Source of the DNA: Alistipes sp.
Lineage (GTDB): Bacteria; Bacillota; Clostridia; Oscillospirales; Ruminococcaceae
Assembly (NCBI GenBank): GCA_023667265.1
Contig: JAMPAJ010000001.1
Location: 145,428-209,427, forward strand
DNA: 64,000 bases
Reading direction: 5' to 3'
This document shows, piece by piece, positions 1-8,050 of this stretch (position 1 is its first letter; each line of letters starts with the position of its first letter). The notes beneath the pieces are model-generated. The model was not told the origin of the DNA and did not search any database. It was given only the letters and a program-made list of their open reading frames with translations. Both the position numbers and the translations under genes were made by a program.

Positions 1-236
1 GCCAGCAGGGGCTCCCTGTGGCGTTGTTACAGCTATCAACGAATAATTAATTTTGTAGTAAAGATATAAAGAAGAGCTTTGGGATTTCCAGGGCTCTTTT
101 TTGTGGTTGGACGAATTGCCAGCAGGGGCTCCCTGTGGCGTTGTTACAGCTATCAACGAATAATTAATTTTGAATAATTAATTTTGCAGTAAAGATATAA
201 AAGAGAGCCTTGGATTTTCCAGGGCTCTTTTTGTGA
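1..236. repeat. Tandem duplication (~118 bp) carrying terminator hairpins
   Basis: The first 55 bases recur exactly at 119-173. The second copy also has a 14-base internal reduplication of its AT-rich part. Each unit ends in a hairpin followed by a T-run (72-102 and 200-233). The hairpins work on both strands, so they can end nth and whatever lies to the left. The GC-rich head of each unit (gccagcaggggctcc) resembles the hairpin part of the promoter repeats found elsewhere in the window. No gene is visible in this stretch. Confidence 0.85.
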
Positions 237-270
237 TTGAACAAAATTTTCTTGATTTTGATTATCTTTA

Positions 271-906
271 TTATTTCTGCTGTGAATAAAATGTGCAAAA
301 ATAATTCAGTGGACATTCACTGCATTTCGGCGATCGGGCACGGCATATATCACGCCCGAACTGCACTGTCTGGTGGCAGAAATGAGACGAGATCTCCGGC
401 GGTATCACCTTTAGCAGATCCTTTTCCACCTTTGCCGGCTCTTTGAAATCCGTCAGCCCAAGGCGTCCGCTGATGCGTATGCAGTGCGTATCTGTGACGA
501 TAGCAGGCTTTTTAAAAACGTCTCCCATAATGAGATTGGCAGTTTTCCTGCCGACGCCGGGCAGCGACAGCAGCTCTTCCATAGTCCCGGGAACTTCTCC
601 GTTGAAATCGTTCAGAAGCTTACGCGCCATTTCCTTGATGCTCTTCGCCTTTGTATGATAGAATCCGCATGGCTTCACGTCCTGTTCGAGCTCAGCAAGG
701 TCAGCGTCTGCAAATGCCTGTAAATCGGGATATTTCACGTAGAGAGTCTTTGTTACGATATTCACGCGAGCGTCGGTACACTGTGCAGCAAGCCTTGCAC
801 CGAACAGCAGCTCATAGGGCTTTTTATATGTAAGTGTGCAGTCAATATCGGGATAGATTTTCTCCAGCTCTTCACAGGCAAGAGCTGCAATTTCTGTTCT
901 TGTCAT
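271..906 (-). CDS. nth: Endonuclease III (DNA glycosylase/AP lyase)
   Basis: This 211-residue protein of usual Nth length excises oxidised pyrimidines and cleaves the abasic site in base excision repair. The helix-hairpin-helix is visible as LPGVGRKTANL, containing the catalytic lysine, followed by the VTDTHC segment with the catalytic aspartate. The C-terminus has four cysteines spaced C-x6-C-x2-C-x5-C, the [4Fe-4S] loop. The start codon overlaps the stop of the upstream 116-residue gene by four bases, with a GAGGAG-type ribosome binding site, so the two are translationally coupled. It is the last gene of the coaBC operon and ends just before the duplicated terminators. Confidence 0.95.
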   Translation of the reverse strand: MTRTEIAALACEELEKIYPDIDCTLTYKKPYELLFGARLAAQCTDARVNIVTKTLYVKYPDLQAFADADLAELEQDVKPCGFYHTKAKSIKEMARKLLNDFNGEVPGTMEELLSLPGVGRKTANLIMGDVFKKPAIVTDTHCIRISGRLGLTDFKEPAKVEKDLLKVIPPEISSHFCHQTVQFGRDICRARSPKCSECPLNYFCTFYSQQK

Positions 907-1253
907 TTGTCAGTCTCCTCCGTTTTCTTCAATATTTCATCGTAGACCTTATACATTCTCTGGACTGTATTTTCAAGGAAAAAATAGTGCTTGATATAAA
1001 AGCCAAGAAGAATAATAATGATGACATCAAGTATCGCCAGTCCGATATTCTCCAGTACGAGAGCGGCACAGATGAAAATGCTCAGAACAATGGCGAACAT
1101 CATCGTTACCAGAAAATGGACGAGGCGTTCGTGCTGCATGAATGCTATTTTGTCCTTGTGCTCCGACATCAGCCGTTCCAGCTCGTCCCTGTCCCGGAAG
1201 CTGTTCAGCCTGCGTTCCGTTTCAGCCATATACGCTTTCAGATATTCCGTCAT
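903..1253 (-). CDS. Small membrane protein, function unknown
   Basis: The product has 116 residues: a charged N-terminal half (about 1-45, possibly helical), two hydrophobic segments (about 46-70 and 72-92, the second ILDVIIIILLGFYI), then a charged tail. It looks like a cytoplasmic-tailed membrane protein with two transmembrane helices. The start is set by AAGGAGATGATCCT before ATG. It lies 13 bases after coaBC and overlaps nth by four bases, so the three form an operon. I do not recognise a named family. Confidence 0.75.
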   Translation of the reverse strand: MTEYLKAYMAETERRLNSFRDRDELERLMSEHKDKIAFMQHERLVHFLVTMMFAIVLSIFICAALVLENIGLAILDVIIIILLGFYIKHYFFLENTVQRMYKVYDEILKKTEETDK

Positions 1254-1266
1254 AGGATCATCTCCT

Positions 1267-2466
1267 TTACAGCTTCATTTTTAACTCCGTCAGGATCTCG
1301 TTTGCAGCGTCGAATTTGCTCATCAGTTCAAGCTCTCTCTCTCCGTCCTTTGTTATCAGAGTGATTATGTTGGTGTCCGTGCCGAAGCCTGCTCCGGCTC
1401 TCCGCAGGGAATTAGCGCATATCATATCGCAGTTCTTGGACGTCAGCTTTTTGCGCGAGTTTTCAACGACGTTTTCCGTCTCCATGGAAAAGCCGCAGAC
1501 GACCTGCCCTTCTCTCCGGTTTTCGCCGATATATCGCAGAATATCCGTAGTGCGCTTCAGCGGTATGCTCATGTCGCCGTCTTTTTTCTTGATCTTATTT
1601 TCAGCCGTTGTCACAGGAGTATAGTCCGCAACGGCCGCCGCCTTTATCACCACATCAGTCTCCGCCAGCCTCTGTTTCACGGCATTGAACATATCCTCCG
1701 CGCTTTCAACAGGCACAACATTCACGAAAAGAGGCGGTTCTACATCGGTATGCGCCGCGATGACAGTCACGTCAGCGCCTCTCAGCATGGCGGCACGTGC
1801 AATGGCAAATCCCATTTTTCCGCTGGAATGATTGGTGATAAAGCGAACCGGATCGATTTTTTCACGGGTCGCGCCTGCCGTTACAAGAATCTTTTTTCCG
1901 GCAAGATCTTTTTCAAAGGCGATTTCCCGGACTAAGTATTCCACCAGCGTCTCCTCGTCAGGCAGCTTTCCGTCGCCAATGTCGCGATTTGCAAGCATAC
2001 CCTTGACCGGTTCGATAATTTCGTAATCATAGCGGCGGAGCTTTTCCAGATTTTCCTGAACAATGGGATTGTGGTACATATTATGGTTCATAGCTGGCGC
2101 AATAAGCTTGCGGCAGGTACACGCCATAACCGTCGTGGTCAGCATATCGTCGGCAATTCCGCCTGCAATTTTGCCGATAAGGTTTGCTGTTGCAGGAGCA
2201 AGGAGAACAACGTCCGCTTTTTTTGCGATTGCGATGTGCTCAACGCTGTACTGAAAATTGCGGTCAAAGGTGTCCATCAGGCACTTGTTCTGGGTCAGCG
2301 TCTCAAAGGTGAGTGGATGAACAAAATTTGCGGCATTTGCGGTCATGGAAACATGAACCTCCGCGCCAAGCTTAGTGAGCATTCTTGCCACATTGCACAT
2401 TTTATAGGCAGCTATGGAGCTTGAAACTCCAAGCAGAACGGTTTTTCCCTTTAACATTTTTTCCAT
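1267..2466 (-). CDS. coaBC: Bifunctional phosphopantothenoylcysteine decarboxylase / phosphopantothenate-cysteine ligase
   Basis: CoaBC catalyses two steps of coenzyme A synthesis: CTP-dependent coupling of cysteine to 4'-phosphopantothenate, then FMN-dependent decarboxylation. The 399 residues match the usual length. The N-terminal flavoprotein half (about 1-185) shows the GVSSSIAAYK start, the active-site histidine in VEHIAIA and the PAMN motif. The C-terminal ligase half (about 190-399) begins ILVTAGATREKIDPVRFI and has the AAVADY and KIKK motifs. Start ATG follows AGGAGGTAAAGCC. It is divergent from coaX, which makes the substrate of this branch. Confidence 0.96.
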   Translation of the reverse strand: MEKMLKGKTVLLGVSSSIAAYKMCNVARMLTKLGAEVHVSMTANAANFVHPLTFETLTQNKCLMDTFDRNFQYSVEHIAIAKKADVVLLAPATANLIGKIAGGIADDMLTTTVMACTCRKLIAPAMNHNMYHNPIVQENLEKLRRYDYEIIEPVKGMLANRDIGDGKLPDEETLVEYLVREIAFEKDLAGKKILVTAGATREKIDPVRFITNHSSGKMGFAIARAAMLRGADVTVIAAHTDVEPPLFVNVVPVESAEDMFNAVKQRLAETDVVIKAAAVADYTPVTTAENKIKKKDGDMSIPLKRTTDILRYIGENRREGQVVCGFSMETENVVENSRKKLTSKNCDMICANSLRRAGAGFGTDTNIITLITKDGERELELMSKFDAANEILTELKMKL

Positions 2467-2491
2467 TGGCTTTACCTCCTATTATATATCT

Positions 2492-2497
2492 ATTATA
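2492..2497 (-). promoter_or_regulatory. Probable -10 element of the coaBC-nth operon
   Basis: On the minus strand the sequence reads TGGTATAAT, an extended -10 (TGn before TATAAT), about 26 bases upstream of the coaBC start. No good -35 box is visible 17 bases further up. Confidence 0.5.
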
Positions 2498-2562
2498 CCA
2501 TAAAAATCTGCTGAAAGCTATATTTTTTTGAAAAATGTTGATGAAATATATTTCCGCGAGTG

Positions 2563-2777
2563 TTGCAATTTTGCTGTTTATATGCTATAAGCGGGTAGCA
2601 CCCGCCGGCAATTTCGCGTTGAAAAATTTTTAATCGTAATTTATTTCCGCGTGGGTTGAAATTTTCCTGTTTATATGCTATAAGCGGAGAGCCTCCGCCG
2701 GCAATTTCGCGCTATAAATATTTGCAATCAATATTTTTTCCGCGGCTGTTGCATTTTTCCTGTTTATATGCTATAAT
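2563..2777 (+). promoter_or_regulatory. Triple promoter-repeat array upstream of coaX
   Basis: There are three tandem units with period 92-94 bp. Each has a -35-like hexamer, exactly 17 bases, then a -10-like hexamer: TTGCAA/TATAAG (2563-2591), TTGAAA/TATAAG (2656-2684), TTGCAT/TATAAT (2749-2777). Only the gene-proximal unit has a consensus -10. Between units lies a GC-rich dyad (gcggagagcctccgc) and an AT-rich stretch with aatatttgcaatcaatatt. The same unit occurs upstream of guaA and of the GH5 lipoprotein. The array fills the 345-base gap between coaBC and coaX. Confidence 0.8.
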
Positions 2778-2811
2778 TATTGCAGAACATTTTTTTTACA
2801 GGAGGATAATT

Positions 2812-3582
2812 ATGCTTTTAGCTGTAGATATTGGCAACACAAATATAGTATTCGGCTGTGTGGACAGCATGGACGAGATCGTGGTATTCGAGCGCATTTC
2901 CACAAACCACAACGCCACAGCCGCTGAATATGCGGCGCTTATCAAGAATATTCTGGAAATGAATCATTTTTGTCCTGAGGATATACACGACGCCGTTATG
3001 AGCTCAGTTGTTCCGTCGGTCACGAATACGGTAAAGGAAGCGATCCGCAAGCTTTTCGGAGTTGATGTCATGGTTGCCGGTCCGGGAGTAAAGACAGGGC
3101 TGAACATACTTATTGACAACCCGAAGCAGCTCGGCAGCGACCAGGCGGTAGACGCAGTTGCGGCGATAAATACCTATCCGGTTCCGCTTATCATCATAGA
3201 TATGGGCACTGCGACTACTATTTCCGTAGTTGACAGCCATAGAAATTACCTTGGCGGACTTATCATGACAGGTATGGGAGTTTCTGTGAACGCGCTTATC
3301 GACAGAACGGCGCAGCTTCCGAAAATTGATTTTGAGCTTCCGCCGAATATAATCGGCAGGAATACTATTGACTGTATGAAAAGCGGAGCATTATATTCCA
3401 ACGCCTGTGCCATTGACGGCATTGTCGAGCGAATTGAGGCTGAACTTGGCGAAGGGTGTACGATAGTTGCAACAGGCGGACTTGCATCCACCGTGATACC
3501 TCTTTGCAGGAGAGAGATCATAGTTGACAACAACTTACTTATCCGCGGTCTGACGATCATTTATAGGAAGAATAAGAAATAA
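2812..3582 (+). CDS. coaX: Type III pantothenate kinase
   Basis: CoaX phosphorylates pantothenate using ATP and is the first committed enzyme of coenzyme A synthesis; the type III enzyme has no feedback inhibition by CoA. The protein starts MLLAVDIGNTNIVFG, the ASKHA phosphate-binding motif, and has IDMGTATT and GGLIMTG motifs further on. I place the start at ATG 2812 because AGGAGGATAATT precedes it. The open frame reaches back to 2656, but that extension only translates the upstream promoter repeats. The length, 256 residues, is normal. It is driven by the promoter repeat array. Confidence 0.95.
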   Translation: MLLAVDIGNTNIVFGCVDSMDEIVVFERISTNHNATAAEYAALIKNILEMNHFCPEDIHDAVMSSVVPSVTNTVKEAIRKLFGVDVMVAGPGVKTGLNILIDNPKQLGSDQAVDAVAAINTYPVPLIIIDMGTATTISVVDSHRNYLGGLIMTGMGVSVNALIDRTAQLPKIDFELPPNIIGRNTIDCMKSGALYSNACAIDGIVERIEAELGEGCTIVATGGLASTVIPLCRREIIVDNNLLIRGLTIIYRKNKK

Positions 3583-3628
3583 AAAACAGGCTGCTGCAAT
3601 GGATAAATTGCGGCAGCCCGTTTTAATT
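3583..3628. terminator. Bidirectional terminator between coaX and GH26
   Basis: A hairpin with stem CAGGCTGCTGCAAT and its near-complement is flanked by A-run and T-run, between convergent genes. Confidence 0.85.
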
Positions 3629-3634
3629 ATTCGA

Positions 3635-5959
3635 TTATTCTTCAACAATTTCGGGAAGTGAAGCGATAACCTTTGCGTCAAGCTTCTGAACCGCAAGAGC
3701 GTCGATAGCTGTTATGCCGCTTCCGGGATTACAGCAGTCAGCGTTTGCAGCGCCTTCGGCTGAAAGCTTATATTTGTCGCCGTTTCCGATATGCTGGAGT
3801 ATCAGTGTTGCGTCGGAGATATCAACAACACCGTCGCAGTTAGCGTCGCCGAACATTGTAGCTTCTACCGGAGACGATGACGGAGCTTCTGTAGTTACAG
3901 GAGTTGTTATGCTCTCGTTCATGAGATAAGCGTCAACGATAGCAATTCCGTCCTTTGATGCTTCCTTGCCGCCGGACTGTGCATACCAGATCTGTCCCTG
4001 ATAGCTTGTTCCGCTGCCCAGCTCAGCCATAAGCTTCTCCAACAGCGCCTCATCAGTGATCTCCTCTGTGCCGAGTGTGATGTTGAACACGTCGTCCTTA
4101 ACGTTTACCTTAACTGCACCGCTCGATGTAGCTTCCCACTGAATGTTAGCCCAGTAGTATTCGCCGTCGAGAGGTATTGTAACTCCGAGACCGCCGTTTG
4201 CGTATTCGATGTCCTTGGGCATATCAAGAACGATATAGAACTCATCGGAAGCCTTGGGAAGAGTGATCTGGAATGTGCCGTTCAGCTCCTCGTAAACTAC
4301 CTTGCCGTAATTCTTGTTGGGGTCGGCAGCTGTAGTTACACGTGTTGTCGTTACAGGAGGCGCGGTTGTTACAGCAGTAGTTGTCAGCGCCGGATCAATG
4401 GGAGCAACCTCCTTCTTGTACAGGTCGGCAGGAAGCTCGTCGAGTGTGATACAGTAGTCGCTCTGATACATCTCGATAGTATCTTCCTTTGTATTGAAGA
4501 GCGGATCGCTGAGGAAGTCTGTCTGTCCGCCGCCGTCGTACCATGTGCAGAAGTAGAGCCAGCCAGCCTTTTCACTTGTAAGATTTTCAACAGTTGAGAA
4601 GCAGTCGTTCTCAGCCATAGCTACCATCTTCTTGCTGTCATACATTTCCATAATGCCGTAGAAAGTGGGGCTGATAGCGCTGTCGTTGTGTCTGTAGGAA
4701 GCCTGCCAGTTGTTCTCTGCGAGATACTCTGTGCAGTTATACTTATCATAGCCGATGATGTCAACATACTCATCGCCGGGATACCAGTTCTTTGAGGTGG
4801 GGAAGTTATAGCTGTTCCATTCCCAGATGAGGTTGTTGATGCCGTACTCGTTTACGAGAGTGTCATACGTCAGCTTCCAGATTTCCTTATAAACAGCAGA
4901 GCCGTCCTTAGCCCACCAGAACCAGCCGCCGGTCTCTCCGCCGCCGCCCTCTGCTTCGTGGAGAGGTCTCCAGATAACGGGAACGCCTGCTTCCTGGAGA
5001 GGCTTCAGAGATGTCTCGACCAGATTTTCCAGCGACTTCATATAGAACTCGTGCTCAACAGTACCCTCAACGAGGACGTTAGACGTAACAAAGTCCGTCT
5101 CGTCCGGCTTGTATGTGGACTGCTCATAGGAAACGTAGTCGCCTACCTTATATCCGCTCATACTCTTCGGAACGCAAAGATGCCATGAAGCCGTAGCGAT
5201 ACCGTTTTTATTGTTTACCCAATCTACCATTCTGTCTACAGTCTTATCGTCATTTCCGTAGAGAATATTTGCATTGTTCAGGAAGTCGAAGCCTCTGATA
5301 GCCGGATAATGACCTGTCAGGTCGTTCAGGTACTCGAACTCGACCTCAAAGTTGCCGCCGTGACCGTACTGATAGATCTCCTGCTGACCGGAAATGATAT
5401 TCTTTCCGTAAACGCTGTTGAGGTAAGAGAAAAGCGAGCGAGCCTCGTCAGTTGCGTTGATGTTGCAGAGGTTCGTGTGGGTTGCCTTGATCTCCGGCAG
5501 CTCAGCAGACTGCACGACCAGCTTATCGAATCTTGTCCAGCCCCAGCTCTTAGTGATCTCAACCGTACTCTTGCCGGCAGGAAGCTTTACGGTCAGCGAA
5601 ACGGGCTCCATCTCTGTAGACTCCGGAATAGCCAGAACGCCCTGAGATACGCCGTTGATCGAAAGATTCTGCTGCTTTGAACCGCCTACGCCCTGTACAT
5701 AGAAAACCAGGGAGTACATACCTGCGGAAGCGACTTCGATGTCGAGGCTGATCGTGCCGGCATCCTGCATATAAGCCACCTTTCCGCCGCTTGCTCCGTC
5801 GAAATCATCTACCATGATAGTGCCTGTGAGGACAGCGTCCTCGAACTCATAAACTGTGTCGGCGGCGAAAATTGTAGACGTGCTCATAACAGCGCCGTTG
5901 ATCGCCATAGCAGCTGCAACAAAGGAAGCGGCTGCTTTTTTGATTACATTCTTGTGCAT
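3635..5959 (-). CDS. Cellulosomal GH26 beta-mannanase with CBM35-like module and dockerin
   Basis: This secreted 774-residue enzyme probably cleaves beta-1,4-mannan. Signal peptide 1-33, cut after AA. A CBM35-like beta-sandwich (about 35-150) precedes the GH26 domain (about 160-475), with acid/base Glu335 in WRPLHEAEGG and nucleophile Glu450 in AMAEND. A Thr/Pro linker leads to an unassigned beta-rich module (about 500-640), a second linker and a C-terminal dockerin starting GDANCDGVVDISD. The second dockerin repeat is degenerate and resembles that of the GH48 enzyme at 13.3-15.8 kb. I use ATG 5959, preceded by GGAGGGATATAAA; the longer frame to 6055 lacks a ribosome binding site. Mannan specificity is inferred from family motifs. 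Confidence 0.93.
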   Translation of the reverse strand: MHKNVIKKAAASFVAAAMAINGAVMSTSTIFAADTVYEFEDAVLTGTIMVDDFDGASGGKVAYMQDAGTISLDIEVASAGMYSLVFYVQGVGGSKQQNLSINGVSQGVLAIPESTEMEPVSLTVKLPAGKSTVEITKSWGWTRFDKLVVQSAELPEIKATHTNLCNINATDEARSLFSYLNSVYGKNIISGQQEIYQYGHGGNFEVEFEYLNDLTGHYPAIRGFDFLNNANILYGNDDKTVDRMVDWVNNKNGIATASWHLCVPKSMSGYKVGDYVSYEQSTYKPDETDFVTSNVLVEGTVEHEFYMKSLENLVETSLKPLQEAGVPVIWRPLHEAEGGGGETGGWFWWAKDGSAVYKEIWKLTYDTLVNEYGINNLIWEWNSYNFPTSKNWYPGDEYVDIIGYDKYNCTEYLAENNWQASYRHNDSAISPTFYGIMEMYDSKKMVAMAENDCFSTVENLTSEKAGWLYFCTWYDGGGQTDFLSDPLFNTKEDTIEMYQSDYCITLDELPADLYKKEVAPIDPALTTTAVTTAPPVTTTRVTTAADPNKNYGKVVYEELNGTFQITLPKASDEFYIVLDMPKDIEYANGGLGVTIPLDGEYYWANIQWEATSSGAVKVNVKDDVFNITLGTEEITDEALLEKLMAELGSGTSYQGQIWYAQSGGKEASKDGIAIVDAYLMNESITTPVTTEAPSSSPVEATMFGDANCDGVVDISDATLILQHIGNGDKYKLSAEGAANADCCNPGSGITAIDALAVQKLDAKVIASLPEIVEE

Positions 5960-6017
5960 TTTATATCCCTCCATAGAAAACTGCGTTGCATTGAACTCCC
6001 ATGATCCAATGCCCGTA

Positions 6018-6050
6018 GGCAACACCGCACGATTCTGGTGCGCCGCTGCC
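6018..6050 (-). repeat. Imperfect palindrome in the GH26 leader
   Basis: GGCAACACCGCAC faces GTGCGCCGCTGCC across a seven-base loop, so the GH26 mRNA leader can form a hairpin between promoter and start. The same half-site recurs at several other gene ends in the window. Confidence 0.6.
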
Positions 6051-6061
6051 ACCACACTTTA

Positions 6062-6090
6062 ATTATACTATCTTTTAAGACAAAAATCAA
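6062..6090 (-). promoter_or_regulatory. Promoter of the GH26 mannanase
   Basis: Minus strand TTGATT, 17 bases, TATAAT. It lies about 100 bases upstream of the chosen start, giving a leader that contains the palindrome at 6018-6050. Apart from this and the terminator at 6286-6325, the 370-base gap 5960-6330 shows nothing clear. Confidence 0.7.
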
Positions 6091-6285
6091 GAATTTCCAA
6101 TAACTTTTTAATTGTTTAATATATTTTTGTAGATTTGACCAACGCTAAGCTTTTTTGTTTGGCACAATGCCCAAAACCAGCTTAAATTAACTTAAATTAT
6201 TATCAGTTAACAGACGCTTTCCGCCTGATCTGTCATTGTAATTAATGCTATAGCTCATTTCAGGTTTCATGTAATATTTGTAAAA

Positions 6286-6325
6286 ATATTAAGGGGACGC
6301 TTTTTGTACAGCATCCCCTAAAAAT
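6286..6325 (-). terminator. Terminator of the DUF1846 gene
   Basis: On the minus strand AGGGGATGC pairs with GCGTCCCCT and is followed by a T-rich run. Confidence 0.75.
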
Positions 6326-6330
6326 CTTAT

Positions 6331-7797
6331 TTAATTAAATTTCGGCTCGCAGGTGAGATTGATTCCCAATCTCTTGAAGATCCTTTCGTCAACCGCCGAG
6401 AGAATAACAGTTGAGTGAACCTCGCAGCCACGGAGATTCGAGATCTGCTCCATAGCTCTTCTGGCGTTTTCGTCGGTAGTTGCGCATATCGACAGGGCAA
6501 GCAGCGTCTCGTCCGTGTGGATACGCGGATTGTTGTTGCCCAGGTGGTTCACCTTCAAGTCCATTATCGGCTCGATAACATGGGGAGACATAAGCAGGAT
6601 CTCGTCGTCAAGCCCTGCAAGATGCTTCAGGGCGTTCAGCAGCAGTCCCGAAGCTGCGCCGAGAAGCTCGGAGGTTCTTCCGGTAAGGACGGTTCCATCC
6701 GGCAGTTCCATAGCTGCGGCAGGCGCTCCCGTCTCGTTCTCCTTGGCGAGTGCGGCGGCAACAGTTTTTCTGTTTTCAGCTGTGACATTTGCCTGCTTCA
6801 TAAGGAGCGCAAGCTTCGTGACCTCGTCCTCGGAAATAAGACCCTTTCTTCTGTCGCAGAGTCCAACGTAGTAACGGCGGATTATCTCGTCCTTCGCCGC
6901 CTGGCAGGTGATCTCGTCGTCAACGATACAGTTTCCAGCCATATTTACGCCCATGTCCGTAGGCGATTTATACGGAGACTCTCCGAGAATATTCTCGAAC
7001 ATAGCGTTGAGCACCGGAAATATTTCCACGTCCCGGTTGTAGTTTACCGTAGTTTTGCCGTATGCCTCCATATGGAACGGGTCGATCATATTTACATCGT
7101 TCAGATCAGCCGTAGCGGCCTCATAGGCAAGATTTACAGGATGACGGAGTGGCAGGTTCCAGATAGGGAACGTCTCGAACTTGGCGTATCCTGCGTCGAT
7201 GCCGCGCTTATGCTCATGGTAGAGCTGGGAAAGGCAGGTCGCCATTTTTCCGCTTCCCGGACCGGGAGCAGTAATTACGACCAGCTTGCGGGAGGTCTCT
7301 ATGTAATCGTTTTTGCCGTAGCCGTCGTCGCTTATTATGCGCTTGAGGTCGGAGGGATAGCCCTTTATGCTGTAGTGATGATACACCTTGATCCCCAGCG
7401 CCTCCAGTCGGCTCTGGAAAGCGTCCGCAGTTGGCTGACCGTCATATCTGGTGAGCACGACGCTGCTGACATACAGCCCGATTTTTGTAAACACATTGAC
7501 AAGGCGGATAACGTCTACGTCATAGGTGATGCCAAGGTCGCCGCGTATCTTGTTTTTCTCGATGTCGTCCGAGTTTATTACAATTACGATCTCAGCCTCG
7601 TCTTTAAGCTGGAGCAGCATTTGCAGCTTGCTGTCCGGCTTGAATCCCGGCAGCACACGGGAAGCGTGATAGTCGTCAAAGAGCTTTCCGCCGAACTCCA
7701 GGTAGAGCTTATCGCCGAACTGTTCTATACGCTGACGTATGTGTTCCGACTGCATTTTCAGATATTTTTCGTTATCAAAACCGATTTTATTGGGCAT
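6331..7797 (-). CDS. DUF1846 family protein
   Basis: The 488 residues match the DUF1846 family, found in many anaerobic Firmicutes and with no settled function as far as I know. The family opening IGFDNEKYLKMQSEHI is present. The middle holds ITAPGPGSGKMATCLSQ, which looks like a nucleotide-binding P-loop-type segment, and the C-terminus ends with an AVDERIFKRLGI region. Two ATGs compete: 7818 and 7797. I choose 7797 because GGAGG lies eight bases before it. The gene stands alone between terminator and promoter. The leader has a perfect 13-bp inverted repeat. Confidence 0.88.
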   Translation of the reverse strand: MPNKIGFDNEKYLKMQSEHIRQRIEQFGDKLYLEFGGKLFDDYHASRVLPGFKPDSKLQMLLQLKDEAEIVIVINSDDIEKNKIRGDLGITYDVDVIRLVNVFTKIGLYVSSVVLTRYDGQPTADAFQSRLEALGIKVYHHYSIKGYPSDLKRIISDDGYGKNDYIETSRKLVVITAPGPGSGKMATCLSQLYHEHKRGIDAGYAKFETFPIWNLPLRHPVNLAYEAATADLNDVNMIDPFHMEAYGKTTVNYNRDVEIFPVLNAMFENILGESPYKSPTDMGVNMAGNCIVDDEITCQAAKDEIIRRYYVGLCDRRKGLISEDEVTKLALLMKQANVTAENRKTVAAALAKENETGAPAAAMELPDGTVLTGRTSELLGAASGLLLNALKHLAGLDDEILLMSPHVIEPIMDLKVNHLGNNNPRIHTDETLLALSICATTDENARRAMEQISNLRGCEVHSTVILSAVDERIFKRLGINLTCEPKFN

Positions 7798-7825
7798 AGC
7801 CGATTCCTCCGTTTTCATTGCTCCC

Positions 7826-7896
7826 CCAATTAAACCTTTCCTTCAATACTTGTCAAAAATCAAATTTCTCTGCGTCTTTTGGCAAGGTTTAATTGG
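7826..7896 (-). promoter_or_regulatory. Long-range inverted repeat in the DUF1846 leader
   Basis: CCAATTAAACCTT at 7826-7838 and its exact complement AAGGTTTAATTGG at 7884-7896 would fold the leader into a 13-bp stem. The stem ends immediately before the GGGGGAG upstream of the gene, so it could affect translation. Confidence 0.55.
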
Positions 7897-7927
7897 TGGA
7901 ACAATACATCAATTTTCTCCAACTACT

Positions 7928-7956
7928 ATTATATAACAAATTCTCCTCAAATGCAA
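7928..7956 (-). promoter_or_regulatory. Promoter of the DUF1846 gene
   Basis: Minus strand TTGCAT, 17 bases, TATAAT. The predicted transcript begins about 120 bases before the start codon and includes the 13-bp stem. Confidence 0.7.
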
Positions 7957-8013
7957 GAGGAAATTAAAAATTTCTGCGTTAAGCCCTCGCTGGGCAGACA
8001 GCGATCCGGATAA

Positions 8014-8048
8014 GCAAAAAGCACCGCGAAAATGCGATGCTTTTTCTG
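8014..8048 (-). terminator. Terminator of the Gld-type ABC operon
   Basis: On the minus strand AAAAAGCATCGC faces GCGGTGCTTTTT, a stem followed by T residues, directly after the DUF4340 gene. Confidence 0.75.
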
Positions 8049-8050
8049 AT

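Noticed and set aside
2563..2777. CRISPR array
   Set aside because: The units are about 93 bp, diverged, contain promoter motifs and have no unique spacers; no cas gene is near.
6415..7833. 472-codon plus-strand frame opposite the DUF1846 gene
   Set aside because: The minus-strand product matches a protein family; the antisense product shows no domain and no ribosome binding site.
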